A stretch of 64,000 nucleotides of DNA from Caldanaerobius polysaccharolyticus DSM 13641 (GCF_000427425.1 NZ_KE386495.1:1043072-1107071); one strand, 5' to 3'; positions 19,551 to 30,152 are shown, numbered from the stretch's first letter. Notes: a model not told the origin generated them from the sequence alone. Program-made: numbers and translations.

Positions 19551-20775
19551 AAATGGTTTGAAATTTCTTTTAGCGGTCGCTTTAATCGCGGTGGTTTCGT
19601 TGGCTACAGCGTTTGGAGTAAAGATTGGCAGTTTAAACGTAAAACCTGTTCAGGATTACATAAAATTAGGACTTGATTTTAAGGGCGGCGTTTACGCGAC
19701 CCTTGTGGCCCAGGGTAAAGTCGATTCGGATACGATAAACAGGGCTATAGCTGTTATCAGAAACAGGGTGGACATGCTGGGCGTGACGGAACCGGTGATT
19801 ACGCCTTTGGGCAGCAACGCGATAATGGTCCAGCTGCCGGGAATAAAGGACCCTGAAGCTGCCATAAAGACGTTGGGACAGACGGCGCAGTTGCGCTTTG
19901 TGGGACCTGATGGTAAGACCATATTGACAGGTGCGGAGGTTAAGACATCAAAGGCTGAGATGCAGGTAACCAGTACAGGCGTGGAGGAGCCAGTGGTCAC
20001 GCTATCCTTTAACGTCAAAGGGACCAAGCTTTTTTCAGATGCCACGCAAAAATTTTTAGGGAAGCCTATAGCTATATACCTGGACAATAAAATGATATCA
20101 AATCCTGTGGTGCAGGCCCATATAACCGATGGCAATGCGGTAATAACAGGATCTAAATCTTTTGATGAAGCGTCAAAACTGGCAACACTTATAAGGTCAG
20201 GTGCCTTGCCTGTTCCCCTCAAAGCCGAGGAGGTAAGGGCGATAGGGCCTACACTGGGAATGGATTCTATGAGAGAGAGCTTAATGGCTGGATTATACGG
20301 TATAATCATCGTCATGTTATTTATGATCGCTTATTACAGACTGCCTGGTTTTATCGCTGACCTCGCATTGATAATATACACCGTCATAACACTGATTATA
20401 TTAGCTCTCATACATGCTACGTTGACATTGCCTGGTATGGCCGGTATTATACTGTCTATAGGTATGGCAGTGGACGCTAATATAATCATCTTTGAGAGGG
20501 TTAAAGAGGAGCTGCGAAATGGTAAATCGCTGAGATCTGCTATAGATGCGGGTTTTGCCAAAGCTTTCTGGACGGTATTTGATGCCAATTTAACTACCAT
20601 TATTGCGGGTATCGTGTTGTTTTATCTTGGGTCAGGTACCATAAAAGGCTTTGCAGTTACCCTCGTCATAGGTGTGTTGGTCAGCATGTTTACGGCCATT
20701 ACACTTACTAGGTTGTTGTTGAAGATGCTTGTAAATGTCAATATTACCAATAATCTAAAGTTATACGGTGCATAA
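19540..20775 (+). CDS. secD: Protein translocase subunit SecD
   Basis: A 411-residue SecD, the RND-type subunit that uses the proton gradient to pull secreted proteins through SecYEG. It has an N-terminal membrane helix, a short P1 ectodomain with LGLDFKGGVYATL and LPGIKDPEAA, and five C-terminal helices with GMAVDANIIIFERVKEE. The ATG at 19540 has AAGGAGG upstream; the open frame begins 11 codons earlier inside scfB. secF follows as a separate gene. Confidence 0.95.
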   Translation: MNYKNGLKFLLAVALIAVVSLATAFGVKIGSLNVKPVQDYIKLGLDFKGGVYATLVAQGKVDSDTINRAIAVIRNRVDMLGVTEPVITPLGSNAIMVQLPGIKDPEAAIKTLGQTAQLRFVGPDGKTILTGAEVKTSKAEMQVTSTGVEEPVVTLSFNVKGTKLFSDATQKFLGKPIAIYLDNKMISNPVVQAHITDGNAVITGSKSFDEASKLATLIRSGALPVPLKAEEVRAIGPTLGMDSMRESLMAGLYGIIIVMLFMIAYYRLPGFIADLALIIYTVITLIILALIHATLTLPGMAGIILSIGMAVDANIIIFERVKEELRNGKSLRSAIDAGFAKAFWTVFDANLTTIIAGIVLFYLGSGTIKGFAVTLVIGVLVSMFTAITLTRLLLKMLVNVNITNNLKLYGA

Positions 20776-20787
20776 GGGGGTATAACC

Positions 20788-21690
20788 GTGGGAATCTTTA
20801 TAGCGAAGAGGAATATATGGTTTGGTATATCCTTAGCCATAATCCTGGTGGGCTTTATATTCACAGCGCTGCACGGTGGAATAAATTACGGTGTTGATTT
20901 TGCTGGCGGCACGCTGATGCAAATAGATTTTCACAAGCCTGTAGATAAGGCCTTGGTGAAACAGATTAACGATGTCTTGAGCAGCATGAACCTTTTAAAG
21001 GAGAGCTATGTCCAGCAAGTAGGCAACAACCCTAATGTGGCGCAGATAAAAACCAGAAGCCTTTCTGATCAGGAAAGGGTAACTCTGTTCCAGAATTTGA
21101 AAGAAAAATTTAATTTGCCTGAAAGCGAACCACTTTCTACAACCAAAGTAGGTCCTTCTATGGGAATTACATTGAGAAATCAGGCTATACTAGCTGTTGT
21201 TGTGGCGTCTATTTTGATGCTAGTGTATATAACCATAAGATTTGAATTTAAGTTTGGTGTGGCGGCTGTTCTGGCTTTGCTTCATGATTTATTAATACTT
21301 TATGCTGCCTATGCTATTTTGAACATACCGATAAATACGCCTTTTGTTGCTGCTATGCTTACAGTCCTGGGTTATTCTATAAATGACACGATAGTTATAT
21401 TTGACAGGATAAGAGACAACCTGAAGATCATGAGAAGAGAAAAGTACGATGTGATAGCGGATAAGAGTATAATGGAAACGTTAGCCAGGTCTATAAATAC
21501 GTTGTTGACTGTTATAATAACGCTGGTGGCCTTATACTTCTTCGGCGGGCCGCCGATAAGGGAATTTGTCCTGCCACTTCTTATAGGGATTGTGAGCGGA
21601 GGTTATTCTTCTATTTTCATAGCAAGCCCTATATGGTATATACTTAAGAATAGGGAGGTTTCAAAGAGGGCATCATATAAAACAAATTAA
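20788..21690 (+). CDS. secF: Protein translocase subunit SecF
   Basis: A 300-residue SecF with six predicted membrane helices, the ectodomain start GVDFAGGTLMQI, and the conserved TVLGYSINDTIVIFDRIREN-type helix motif. It partners SecD. The GTG start is preceded by AAGGGGGT. The gap to secD is 12 bases. Confidence 0.95.
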   Translation: MGIFIAKRNIWFGISLAIILVGFIFTALHGGINYGVDFAGGTLMQIDFHKPVDKALVKQINDVLSSMNLLKESYVQQVGNNPNVAQIKTRSLSDQERVTLFQNLKEKFNLPESEPLSTTKVGPSMGITLRNQAILAVVVASILMLVYITIRFEFKFGVAAVLALLHDLLILYAAYAILNIPINTPFVAAMLTVLGYSINDTIVIFDRIRDNLKIMRREKYDVIADKSIMETLARSINTLLTVIITLVALYFFGGPPIREFVLPLLIGIVSGGYSSIFIASPIWYILKNREVSKRASYKTN

Positions 21691-21703
21691 AGGAGGGATG
21701 GCT

Positions 21704-21997
21704 ATGTTAAAAGATATAATGCTGGCAGGAATCGGGCTGGTCTCGCTGACCAAAGACAAGGCACAGGAAATCGCCAGTGAGTTAGTGAAACGTGGGGAGA
21801 TCGCTAAGAACGATGAAAACGCCTTTGTAAACAGGATGATGAAGTCGGCAGAAGAGCAGAGCCAGAAATTAAAAGAAAGGATATCTGAAGAAATTGAAAA
21901 ACTGATAAAATCTTCTAATGTGGTGACGCGCAGCGAATTTGAAGAGTTAAAGCAAAGAGTGGAGGCCTTAGAGAAGCGAATAGAACAAAATCAGTAA
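21704..21997 (+). CDS. Phasin-like coiled-coil protein
   Basis: A 97-residue, highly charged helical protein. After a short hydrophobic start (LKDIMLAGIGLVSL) it is amphipathic and ends in a coiled coil (SEFEELKQRVEALEKRI). It matches the short phasin-superfamily proteins often found beside UbiB/ABC1 kinase genes, as here. It may be the kinase's regulator or lipid-interface partner (inference). ATG 21704 is preferred over ATG 21698, which is too close to AGGAGGG. Confidence 0.8.
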   Translation: MLKDIMLAGIGLVSLTKDKAQEIASELVKRGEIAKNDENAFVNRMMKSAEEQSQKLKERISEEIEKLIKSSNVVTRSEFEELKQRVEALEKRIEQNQ

Positions 21998-22004
21998 ATT
22001 TTAA

Positions 22005-22052
22005 AATTAATGGTAATAATATCATCGAGATATTATTATCATTAATTTTTTT
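22005..22052 (+). terminator. Strong terminator ending the secDF operon
   Basis: A 19-bp, AT-rich stem with one G-U pair (22005-22023 with 22029-22047) and a 5-base loop, followed by a seven-T run. It ends only a few bases before the ribosome site of the ABC1 kinase gene, so that gene is reached by readthrough or from an unseen promoter. Confidence 0.85.
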
Positions 22053-22065
22053 GGGGTGTTCTTAA

Positions 22066-23719
22066 TTGTTAAACAAAAGAAATGCGCGAAGATACCGAGA
22101 AATTGTGCAAATACTAGCAAAAAACGGTTTATACGTGTTGTTAAATAACTTAGGGGTTAAGGTCAAAGGGAGAAAGCTACTAAAAGACGATGTGCCTTTG
22201 CCTGTTAGAATAAAAAATACCCTGGAAGAATTAGGCCCTACGTTTATAAAGTTGGGTCAGATGATAAGCCTAAGGACTGATTTGATACCGGAAGACATAG
22301 CCAACGAACTGGCGAAACTTCAAGACAGCGCCATGCCCTTTGACTTTAACGATGCTAAAAAGACTTTTGAAAGTGAACTGGGATATAAATTTGAGGATGT
22401 CTTCGAGTGGTTTGGTGAAAATCCTATTGCCTCTGCATCCATAGGTCAAGTTTATGTAGCAAGGTTGAAGTCCACCGGGGAAAAGGTGGTAGTGAAGATT
22501 CAACGTCCTAATCTGGACACCATGATAGAAAGCGATATGAGCATTCTGGCGGAGATCGCCCGCTTGTTAGATGAAAGGATAAAAAACAGACCTGTATCCT
22601 TTGCCGAAGTGGTTTTGGAGCTGTCTACTGCCTTGAAGAGAGAACTGGATTACACATTAGAAGCCAGAAATGCCCAGAAATTTCGCAACCTTTATAAGTC
22701 CTCTTTTTACGGCAGCCATGTGGTTATCCCTAAGGTTTACTGGGAGTACACCACTAAAAAGGTCCTCACCATGGAGTTTATCGAGGGTATAAGCGTAAAA
22801 GACGTGGAGCAGATAAAGAGAAGACATTGGGATGTTAAGAAAATCGCCCGCATTGGTGCCAATAGTTTTCTAGAGCAGGTCATTGATTTTGGCTTTTTTT
22901 CACGGAGATCCCCATCCTGGAAACATTATGGCTTTGAGCAGCGATAAGATAGCGTATATAGATTTTGGCACCGTAGGGAAAATGGATAGAATACAAAGGA
23001 AATTTTTATACAATCTTTTTGACGGGTTTGCAAAAAACGACTTGGATTTCATGGTGGAAGAATTTGAGGAAATGGGTTGTATTGGCCCTAAAACCGATAT
23101 TTTATCTTTAAAGAGGGATTTAAGGGATATCGTGGATTTTTATTATGGAGCTTCTATAAAAGACGTAAACGTAAAAGACATGGTGAATCACCTTATGAGG
23201 ATAATTTATAAAAATAAAATCGTTTTGCCTCCTGATTTCACCATGTTATTCAAGGCGTTGATAACCATCGAAGGCGTAGGCAAGGTTTTAGACCCTGATT
23301 TTAATATATCCACGCTTATAAGGGATTATTCTGTGCGCAAATTTAAAAGAGAATTAAATATCCTTGAACACATCGATGAAAGCATACCGGAGATGAAGAA
23401 GCTGTTGCGTTTGACTTACAAATTTCCTTATATTGTATACGACCTTCTGAAGAAATGGGACAGAGGGGATATAAGCGTTGAGATTAGGTATAGCGATGTA
23501 GATAAAATGAGAAGCGATATAAAAAGTTCGGCTAACAGGTTGTCGTTGAGCATTATCGCATCGGCTCTTATAATTGGCTCTTCCTTCGCGCTACAGTTAA
23601 AAACAGGGCCTAGATTATGGGGTATGCCGCTGCTCGGCATCGTAGGTTATTTTATAGCAGTTGTAATAGGCCTGTGGCTCATAGGTTCCATAATCGTAAG
23701 CAGCTGGCTGAAAAAATAA
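22066..23719 (+). pseudogene. UbiB/AarF (ABC1) kinase, frameshifted at a T7 tract
   Basis: Two overlapping frames (22066-22947 and 22883-23719) together encode one ~550-residue ABC1 atypical kinase. The N-terminal part has the KxGQ motif (FIKLGQMISLRTDLIP), the alanine/glycine loop ASIGQVY and the ATP Lys in VVKIQRP. The second frame has HGDPHPGN and AYIDFGTVG, then two C-terminal membrane helices. The break is at the T run 22894-22900: seven T where six restore GFFHGDPHPG, exactly at the catalytic loop. It could be a real null mutation, a sequence error, or a gene read by slippage. TTG start behind GGGGTG. Confidence 0.88.
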
Positions 23720-23740
23720 AGGAGCAAAAGGAATGATCTT

Positions 23741-26086
23741 ATGCTTAAAAGAAAATATCGTTGGATTGGCTGTGATACGCTGTCTGAACGTTCTGCCGCA
23801 ATGCAAATTGCCAAAAAAAGAGGTATCCAGCTCAATGTAACCAGAGACATGATAAAAAACCCTTTTGATATTAAAGACATGGATAGGGCTGTAGCAAGAA
23901 TAAAGGAGAGTGTAAGGCGGCGAGAAAAGATTGCGGTGTACGGTGATTACGACGTGGATGGGATAACCGCTACGGCTATAGTGTATAAGGCGTTAAGAGC
24001 TTTGAATGCAGATGTGATGTATTACATACCTGACAGGCTTGATGAAGGCTATGGTTTAAATGTAGAAGCTGTAAAATATCTGATAAATTGCGGCGTTAAA
24101 CTGATCATCACTGTAGACTGTGGAGTCACAGCTTTGGAAGAGGTTAGGTACGCCAATAATAATGGCGTTGATGTGGTTATAACTGATCATCACACGTGCG
24201 GCCCTGTTTTGCCAGAGGCGTGCTGTATCGTTAATCCTAAAAGGGAGGATGACACATCAGGGTTTAAATATTATTCGGGAGCGGGCATTGCGCTAAAGCT
24301 AGCGATGGCTTTAGGTTATTCCTTGGAGGATTTCATTCAGTACGCTATGCTGGGTACTATCTCTGATATTGTCCCTTTGATAGACGAGAACAGGGTTATA
24401 GCTAAACTGGGTTTGGAAGTGATGAATACCGTAAAAGATCCAGGGATATCGGCTCTTGTGGAAGTATCTGGCATAACAGGGTGTATACGCTCTGAAGATG
24501 TAGCTTTTAAGATAGGGCCAAGGCTAAATGCTGCAGGTAGGATGTCAAACCCAGAGCTCGCTCTTAAATTGTTGTTGGTTGAGGACGCAGATGAAGCGAG
24601 AGAGATAGCCGTGGAGTTAAACCGCTTAAATAACCAAAGGCAGAGCGTTGAAAATGAAATTTACCAGCAGGCGGTGGATATGTTAAAAGGCTATCCCCTT
24701 CCGGATGTGATCGTTTTAGCTAAGGAGGGGTGGCACGAAGGTGTTATAGGCATCGTGGCTTCAAAGCTGGTGAATTCTTATAACAGGCCGTGTATCCTTA
24801 TATCCCTATCAGGAGATGTAGGTAAAGGTTCTTGCAGGAGCATAAAGTATTTTAACATATACCATGCCCTTAAAGCCTGTGAGCAGTATATAGAGAAATA
24901 CGGCGGGCACGATATGGCTGCAGGGTTGACGCTAAGGCGCGACAATTTAGAGAAGTTTAAAGAACAGATAAATTTTTACGCAAAAGGTGTTTTAAGGCCA
25001 GAGCATAAAGTTCCTGAAGTAGATGTAGACTTTATGCTTACTGATGAATATTACGATGTAAATCTGGCAGAAGAATTAACCCTCCTCGAGCCTTACGGGT
25101 TAGGAAATCAAAAGCCGGTTTTTCTGTGCAAAGATTTGAAAGTAAGTGAAGTGCGAAATTTGAGCAATGATAAACACGTCAAGCTTAGGCTTTTAAGCGA
25201 TAGAGGTAAAGAAATTGAGGCGATAGGGTTTCTGATGGGTGAATTGGCAAAAGATGTCAAACCTGGCGATTATGTCGACGTAGTTTGCCACTTTGATGTA
25301 AATAGATGGAACGATCAGGTTAATCTGCAGCTTAACTTGATCGACGTAGGGTATTCCAAAAGGCAAATGACCAGATTTTACGCGGAGTATTTGAGCACTT
25401 TTAAGGATATGCTGTTAGAAGATAAGCTTCTGGTGGGAGATTCAAAAAAGTTAACAGTTGCGCCTACGGCAATCGATGAGAATAAAGTGGATCTGCTTTT
25501 AAAAGAAGGCTCTTGCCTTATAATCATGTACAGTTTTAGGCAATTGATCGGCTTTATGAAGAGGTTTAGCGATATATTGGAACATATAGGTTTGTGTTTT
25601 AGGTTTATCGACGATGATAGGGATAATATCCTTTTGATCAATCCCGATTATATGCGGTTAGATACCAGTAGATTTCGCAATGTAATTCTGTACAGTGGTG
25701 ATTACTATACTACTCATTATAGGAATTGCAATGTGTATATTGTCGATGAACCCGGAGGAAAATTGTTGTACGGCGAAGACATTTATGATATGATACCGGA
25801 TAGAAGTGATCTGGAAGACGTGTACATGTGTATAAAGCGCTTCCACCGTGAGATTTCCAGTAAAGATATAATAAAGGCTTTGAACAAAAATCCCCTTAAG
25901 GTGGACTTATGCGTCTGCGTATTAGAAGATCTGGGTTTAATTGACACTGCAAAAAAGAGCAATGGAGTCTACTATAAAATCCACAAGTTGGAGAAAGTCG
26001 ATTTAAGTGATTCTCCATTGTACATAAAGCTTCTCAAGATAAGAGATAATGTAGAAGATTTCTTTACATCAAAAAATATTGTATAA
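23741..26086 (+). CDS. recJ: Single-stranded-DNA exonuclease RecJ
   Basis: A 781-residue RecJ, a 5'-3' ssDNA exonuclease of the DHH superfamily used in mismatch and recombinational repair. DHH motifs: YGDYDVDG (~67), TVDCG, ITDHHTCG and TISDIVPL; DHHA1 region: GWHEGVIGIVASKLV and GGHDMAAG. An OB-like domain and a long C-terminal extension typical of Firmicutes follow, with length close to Bacillus RecJ. AAAAGGA precedes the ATG. apt and rel follow in the usual order. Confidence 0.95.
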   Translation: MLKRKYRWIGCDTLSERSAAMQIAKKRGIQLNVTRDMIKNPFDIKDMDRAVARIKESVRRREKIAVYGDYDVDGITATAIVYKALRALNADVMYYIPDRLDEGYGLNVEAVKYLINCGVKLIITVDCGVTALEEVRYANNNGVDVVITDHHTCGPVLPEACCIVNPKREDDTSGFKYYSGAGIALKLAMALGYSLEDFIQYAMLGTISDIVPLIDENRVIAKLGLEVMNTVKDPGISALVEVSGITGCIRSEDVAFKIGPRLNAAGRMSNPELALKLLLVEDADEAREIAVELNRLNNQRQSVENEIYQQAVDMLKGYPLPDVIVLAKEGWHEGVIGIVASKLVNSYNRPCILISLSGDVGKGSCRSIKYFNIYHALKACEQYIEKYGGHDMAAGLTLRRDNLEKFKEQINFYAKGVLRPEHKVPEVDVDFMLTDEYYDVNLAEELTLLEPYGLGNQKPVFLCKDLKVSEVRNLSNDKHVKLRLLSDRGKEIEAIGFLMGELAKDVKPGDYVDVVCHFDVNRWNDQVNLQLNLIDVGYSKRQMTRFYAEYLSTFKDMLLEDKLLVGDSKKLTVAPTAIDENKVDLLLKEGSCLIIMYSFRQLIGFMKRFSDILEHIGLCFRFIDDDRDNILLINPDYMRLDTSRFRNVILYSGDYYTTHYRNCNVYIVDEPGGKLLYGEDIYDMIPDRSDLEDVYMCIKRFHREISSKDIIKALNKNPLKVDLCVCVLEDLGLIDTAKKSNGVYYKIHKLEKVDLSDSPLYIKLLKIRDNVEDFFTSKNIV

Positions 26087-26129
26087 TAATATCGTATATA
26101 TTAAAATGTGTATGTCTAGGAGGGTTTAG

Positions 26130-26657
26130 ATGGACTTATCAACTGTAAAGGACATGATAAGAATTATACCGGATTTCCCAAGAGCGGGAATCAGTTTTAA
26201 AGACATCACCACTGTGGTAAAAGACGGTGAGGCTTTTAAATATGTTATAAATGAAATGGCCAAGAGATGTGCAGATAAAGACATCGACCTCATAGTGGGA
26301 CCGGAAGCCCGAGGATTCATTGTAGGTGCGCCTTTGGCTTATCAGCTGGGCGTTGGCTTCGTGCCTATACGTAAACCAGGTAAATTGCCTGCTGAAAAGA
26401 TAAGGAAAGAATACCAGCTGGAGTACGGGTTTGACGCTATGGAACTGCACAAGGATGCAATTAAACCCGGTCAAAAGGTGCTTATTGTAGATGACCTTCT
26501 GGCCACAGGAGGCACGATAATAACGGCGGTGAAGCTGGTGGAAGAATTAGGAGGTAAAATAGCAGGGCTCATGTTTTTAATTGAGCTCACCGAGCTGGGA
26601 GGAAGAGAGACGCTAAGAGGTTACGATGTTATTTCCTTAATTCAATATCCCTATTGA
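26130..26657 (+). CDS. apt: Adenine phosphoribosyltransferase
   Basis: A 175-residue APRT that converts adenine and PRPP to AMP. The N-terminus ([18 protein letters not shown]) and the PRPP loop [13 protein letters not shown] near residue 117-129 are diagnostic, with GPEARGFI as a second conserved loop. AGGAGGG precedes the ATG. Lying between recJ and rel is the common Firmicutes arrangement. Confidence 0.97.
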   Translation: MDLSTVKDMIRIIPDFPRAGISFKDITTVVKDGEAFKYVINEMAKRCADKDIDLIVGPEARGFIVGAPLAYQLGVGFVPIRKPGKLPAEKIRKEYQLEYGFDAMELHKDAIKPGQKVLIVDDLLATGGTIITAVKLVEELGGKIAGLMFLIELTELGGRETLRGYDVISLIQYPY

Positions 26658-26684
26658 GAGGGCATTGGCAGTCAGGTGATAGTT

Positions 26685-28850
26685 ATGTTAGACGATATTA
26701 TTGACAAAATAAAGTTGTATTCCAGCGAAGAAGATGTGGAGTTTGTCAAAAAAGCTTATGAATTTGGTAAAAAAGCCCATTCGGGTCAGACGCGGATATC
26801 CGGAGAACCATATCTGGTGCATCCGCTGGCTGTGGCGGAGATTTTGGCCGATCTTCAACTGGATATAAACACCATAGTTGCCGGTATATTGCATGATGTT
26901 ATTGAGGATACGCCTTACACCTATGAAGATATAAAAAGCGAGTTTGGTGAGGAAGTGGCAGATCTTATTGACGGCGTGACAAAATTGAGCAAGATAGAGT
27001 ACAAGACTAAGGAAGAACAGCAAGCTGAAAATATGCGCAAGATGCTGGTGGCTATGGCAAAAGATATAAGGGTTATACTTATCAAGTTGGCGGATAGACT
27101 TCACAACATGAGGACTCTTAAATTTTTGCCTCCTGACAAGCAGCTGGAAAAGTCAAAAGAAACACTGGAGATTTATGCGCCGATAGCCCATCGCTTGGGC
27201 ATATCTAAAATACAGTGGGAACTAGAGGATCTATCGCTGCGTTATATAGATCCTGAAGGTTACTACGACTTGGTAAATAAGATTGCCCAGAAGAGGAAAG
27301 AACGAGAAGCTTTTATTTCAAACATAATAGATGTATTAAAGACGAAGCTTAACAACATGGGCATTGAAGCTGAGATCGACGGAAGGCCAAAACATTTTTA
27401 CAGCATATATAAGAAGATGAAGTTGCAAAACAAGACCTTTGAACAGATTTTTGACCTGACTGCCATAAGGGTTATAGTTAATACCGTTAAAGACTGCTAC
27501 GGAGTTTTAGGTATTGTGCATACCTTGTGGAAACCCATCCCTGGAAGGTTTAAGGATTATATCGCCATGCCCAAGCCTAATATGTACCAATCCCTTCACA
27601 CCACTGTAATTGGTTTAAAAGGACAGGTCTTTGAGGTTCAGATCAGGACATGGGAGATGCATAGGACGGCGGAATACGGTATAGCTGCCCACTGGAAATA
27701 CAAAGAAGGTAGAAGTTCTCAGGATGATTTTGACGAAAAACTGGCTTGGCTGAGGCAGTTGTTGGAATGGCAAAGGGAGTTAAAAGATGCCAGGGAGTTT
27801 ATGGAAACCCTAAAGATAGACCTCTTTACCGATGAGGTCTTTGTATTCACTCCTAAAGGAGATGTTATAAACCTTCCCAACGGTTCTACGCCCATAGATT
27901 TTGCTTACATGATCCACACCGACATAGGACATAGGTGCGTGGGAGCCAAGATCAATGGTAAAATTGTACCGCTGGACACGGTTTTAAAAACAGGAGACAT
28001 CGTGGAGATCATGGTATCTCCAAATAAAAACCATGGGCCCAGCCGTGATTGGCTCAAAATTGTGAAAAGTCCTCAAGCCAAGAGCAAGATCAATCAGTGG
28101 TTTAAGAAAGAGCAGCGGGAAGAGAACATTGAAAAAGGAAAAAACCTTGTGGAGAAGGAGCTAAAGAGGCAAGGTATAAGCCAGTACGCTATAAAAGATG
28201 AGGTGTACGATGTAATTTTAAAAAAATTGAGCTTTAAAAACATGGATGAGATGTACGCAGCGGTTGGTATAGGGTCCATAACCCCTTCTCAGATCGTAGT
28301 GAGGATAAAAGAAGAACTTAAAATCGAGGGCCAACAAACCGTTCCAGAGTCCAACGCGGAAATTTCAGATGTAAAGCGGAAGGAAACCAAGAGAAAGAGT
28401 GAGACAGGGGTAAAGGTAAAGGGAACAGATAATATAATGATCAAGTTTGCAAAATGCTGTAGCCCTGTTCCAGGCGATGAAATAGTGGGTTACGTAACCC
28501 GCGGGCGGGGTGTGACGATACACCGAAAGGATTGCGTCAACATCATAAGCAGCTCTTTGGACAGCAACAGGTTAGTAGAAGTCGAGTGGGCCATCAATAC
28601 GGGCAACAGGTTCCCTGCTGATATACAGATAATATCCCAGGACCGGTATGGACTTCTTACAGATGTCACAAATATCCTGTCGGAAGCCAAGACCTCGGTC
28701 AAGGCATTAAACGCTAGGGCAGGTAAGGATAATATAGCGTCCATAAGCTTGACAGTGGAGGTCAATACAAAAGAGGATCTGGATAGGCTTATAAACAAGA
28801 TTAAATTGCTGACAGGGATAATTGACGTCTACAGGATAAATACCGCATGA
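26685..28850 (+). CDS. Bifunctional (p)ppGpp synthetase/hydrolase
   Basis: A 721-residue long Rel enzyme controlling the stringent response. Domains in order: HD hydrolase (HSGQTRISGEPYLVHP; HD at 70-71 then EDT), RelA_SpoT synthetase (RPKHFYSIYKKM, YQSLHTTV), TGS (VFVFTPKGDVINLPNGSTPIDFAY), a helical and zinc-finger-like region with CCSPVPGDEI, and a C-terminal ACT domain. The ATG at 26685 with AGGTGA is preferred to the GTG at 26676. The dtd gene that often follows rel is absent; hisS comes next. Confidence 0.96.
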   Translation: MLDDIIDKIKLYSSEEDVEFVKKAYEFGKKAHSGQTRISGEPYLVHPLAVAEILADLQLDINTIVAGILHDVIEDTPYTYEDIKSEFGEEVADLIDGVTKLSKIEYKTKEEQQAENMRKMLVAMAKDIRVILIKLADRLHNMRTLKFLPPDKQLEKSKETLEIYAPIAHRLGISKIQWELEDLSLRYIDPEGYYDLVNKIAQKRKEREAFISNIIDVLKTKLNNMGIEAEIDGRPKHFYSIYKKMKLQNKTFEQIFDLTAIRVIVNTVKDCYGVLGIVHTLWKPIPGRFKDYIAMPKPNMYQSLHTTVIGLKGQVFEVQIRTWEMHRTAEYGIAAHWKYKEGRSSQDDFDEKLAWLRQLLEWQRELKDAREFMETLKIDLFTDEVFVFTPKGDVINLPNGSTPIDFAYMIHTDIGHRCVGAKINGKIVPLDTVLKTGDIVEIMVSPNKNHGPSRDWLKIVKSPQAKSKINQWFKKEQREENIEKGKNLVEKELKRQGISQYAIKDEVYDVILKKLSFKNMDEMYAAVGIGSITPSQIVVRIKEELKIEGQQTVPESNAEISDVKRKETKRKSETGVKVKGTDNIMIKFAKCCSPVPGDEIVGYVTRGRGVTIHRKDCVNIISSSLDSNRLVEVEWAINTGNRFPADIQIISQDRYGLLTDVTNILSEAKTSVKALNARAGKDNIASISLTVEVNTKEDLDRLINKIKLLTGIIDVYRINTA

Positions 28851-28874
28851 TTATAGTACAGGAGAGGTGTTAAC

Positions 28875-30152
28875 ATGCTGACGACGGCTCCGAGAGGAAC
28901 AAAGGATATATTGCCAGACGAAGTATATATATGGCAATATATAGAGAAGGTGGTCAGGGAAGTAGCAAGCATATATGGATATAAAGAGATAAGAACGCCT
29001 ACATTTGAGCACACAGAGCTGTTTCAAAGGGGTGTAGGAGACACTACAGATATAGTGCAAAAGGAGATGTACACCTTTGAGGATAAAGGTGGTAGGAGCA
29101 TAACCTTAAGACCTGAAGGAACAGCTTCGGTAGTGCGGGCGTTTATACAGAATAAATTGACGGATAATCCTCAGCCTACGAAGCTTTATTACATTATTTC
29201 CGCTTTTAGATATGAAAGGCCACAGGCCGGGAGGATGAGAGAATTTCACCAGTTTGGGGTAGAGGTTTTTGGCGCTGAGGATCCTTCCCTTGACGCAGAG
29301 ATTATAGATATGGCTGTCAGTATTCTGAGCAAAATCGGTTTAAAAGGCCTCAAGCTTAAAATAAATAGCATCGGCTGCAATAGGTGTCGGCCTGATTATA
29401 ATAGCGCTCTTAAAGACTATTTAGAACAGCGATTGGATAAATTGTGTGATAATTGCAAAAAGAGGTATGAAAAAAACCCACTGAGGGTTCTTGATTGCAA
29501 GAACCCTTCGTGCAGAGCCCAATTTGCCTATGTACCTGTAATACTGGACTACCTGTGCGATGACTGTAAATCTCATTTCAGCAGGCTTCAAAGCAAATTA
29601 GACGTTTTAGGTATTGAATACCAGGTGGATCCATCAATCGTAAGGGGCCTTGACTACTATACAAAGACAGCTTTTGAGATTGTATCAGAAGATATAGGAG
29701 CTCAAGGCGCTGTATGCGGTGGAGGAAGATATGATGGCCTTGTCAAGGAGTGCGGCGGGCCCGACATGCCAGGTGTAGGTTTTGCTATGGGATTGGAGCG
29801 CATTGTCCTGGCTGTAAAGGCCCAGAATGTACCCGTTCCCCGTAACGACTGCGTAGACGTATTTGCAGTTAGCATAGGAGATGAAACAGAGGACGTTGTT
29901 TACAGTATAGTAAAGAAATTAAGAGACAATGGTATATCTTGTGATAAAGACTATTTGGGTAGAAGTACGAGGGCACAGTTGAAGTACGCTGATAAAGTCC
30001 ACGCAAAGTACGCGTTGATCGTGGGAGGAGACGAGCTTAATAGGAATACTGCTTTATTGCGAGATATGGCTACAGGTGAGCAACAAGAAGTGCCTTTTAG
30101 CGAACTGGTTGAAGTACTTTCGAATGCGCTGAAAAAGGAGGAACGAGGATGA
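28875..30152 (+). CDS. hisS: Histidyl-tRNA synthetase
   Basis: A 425-residue class II synthetase. Motif 1-like PRGTKDILPDE, motif 2 FRYERPQAGRMREFHQFG, the histidine motifs GLDYYTKTAFE and GGGRYDGL, and motif 3 GVGFAMGLER are all present. The insertion between motifs 2 and 3 carries four Cys pairs (CNRC, CDNC, CKNPSC, CDDC), a probable zinc-binding module common in bacterial HisRS. No T-box leader lies in the 24-base gap. It overlaps aspS by ATGA. Confidence 0.96.
   Translation: MLTTAPRGTKDILPDEVYIWQYIEKVVREVASIYGYKEIRTPTFEHTELFQRGVGDTTDIVQKEMYTFEDKGGRSITLRPEGTASVVRAFIQNKLTDNPQPTKLYYIISAFRYERPQAGRMREFHQFGVEVFGAEDPSLDAEIIDMAVSILSKIGLKGLKLKINSIGCNRCRPDYNSALKDYLEQRLDKLCDNCKKRYEKNPLRVLDCKNPSCRAQFAYVPVILDYLCDDCKSHFSRLQSKLDVLGIEYQVDPSIVRGLDYYTKTAFEIVSEDIGAQGAVCGGGRYDGLVKECGGPDMPGVGFAMGLERIVLAVKAQNVPVPRNDCVDVFAVSIGDETEDVVYSIVKKLRDNGISCDKDYLGRSTRAQLKYADKVHAKYALIVGGDELNRNTALLRDMATGEQQEVPFSELVEVLSNALKKEERG

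Noticed and set aside
19692-20315. 207-codon frame opposite secD
   Set aside because: It is antisense to conserved secD coding sequence, has no ribosome site and no recognisable protein features.
28850-28875. T-box or leader for hisS-aspS
   Set aside because: The gap from rel to hisS is only 24 bases and holds just a ribosome site.
29380-29580. Fused zinc-ribbon domain in HisRS as a novelty
   Set aside because: The four Cys pairs look unusual but occur in many bacterial HisRS insertion domains.
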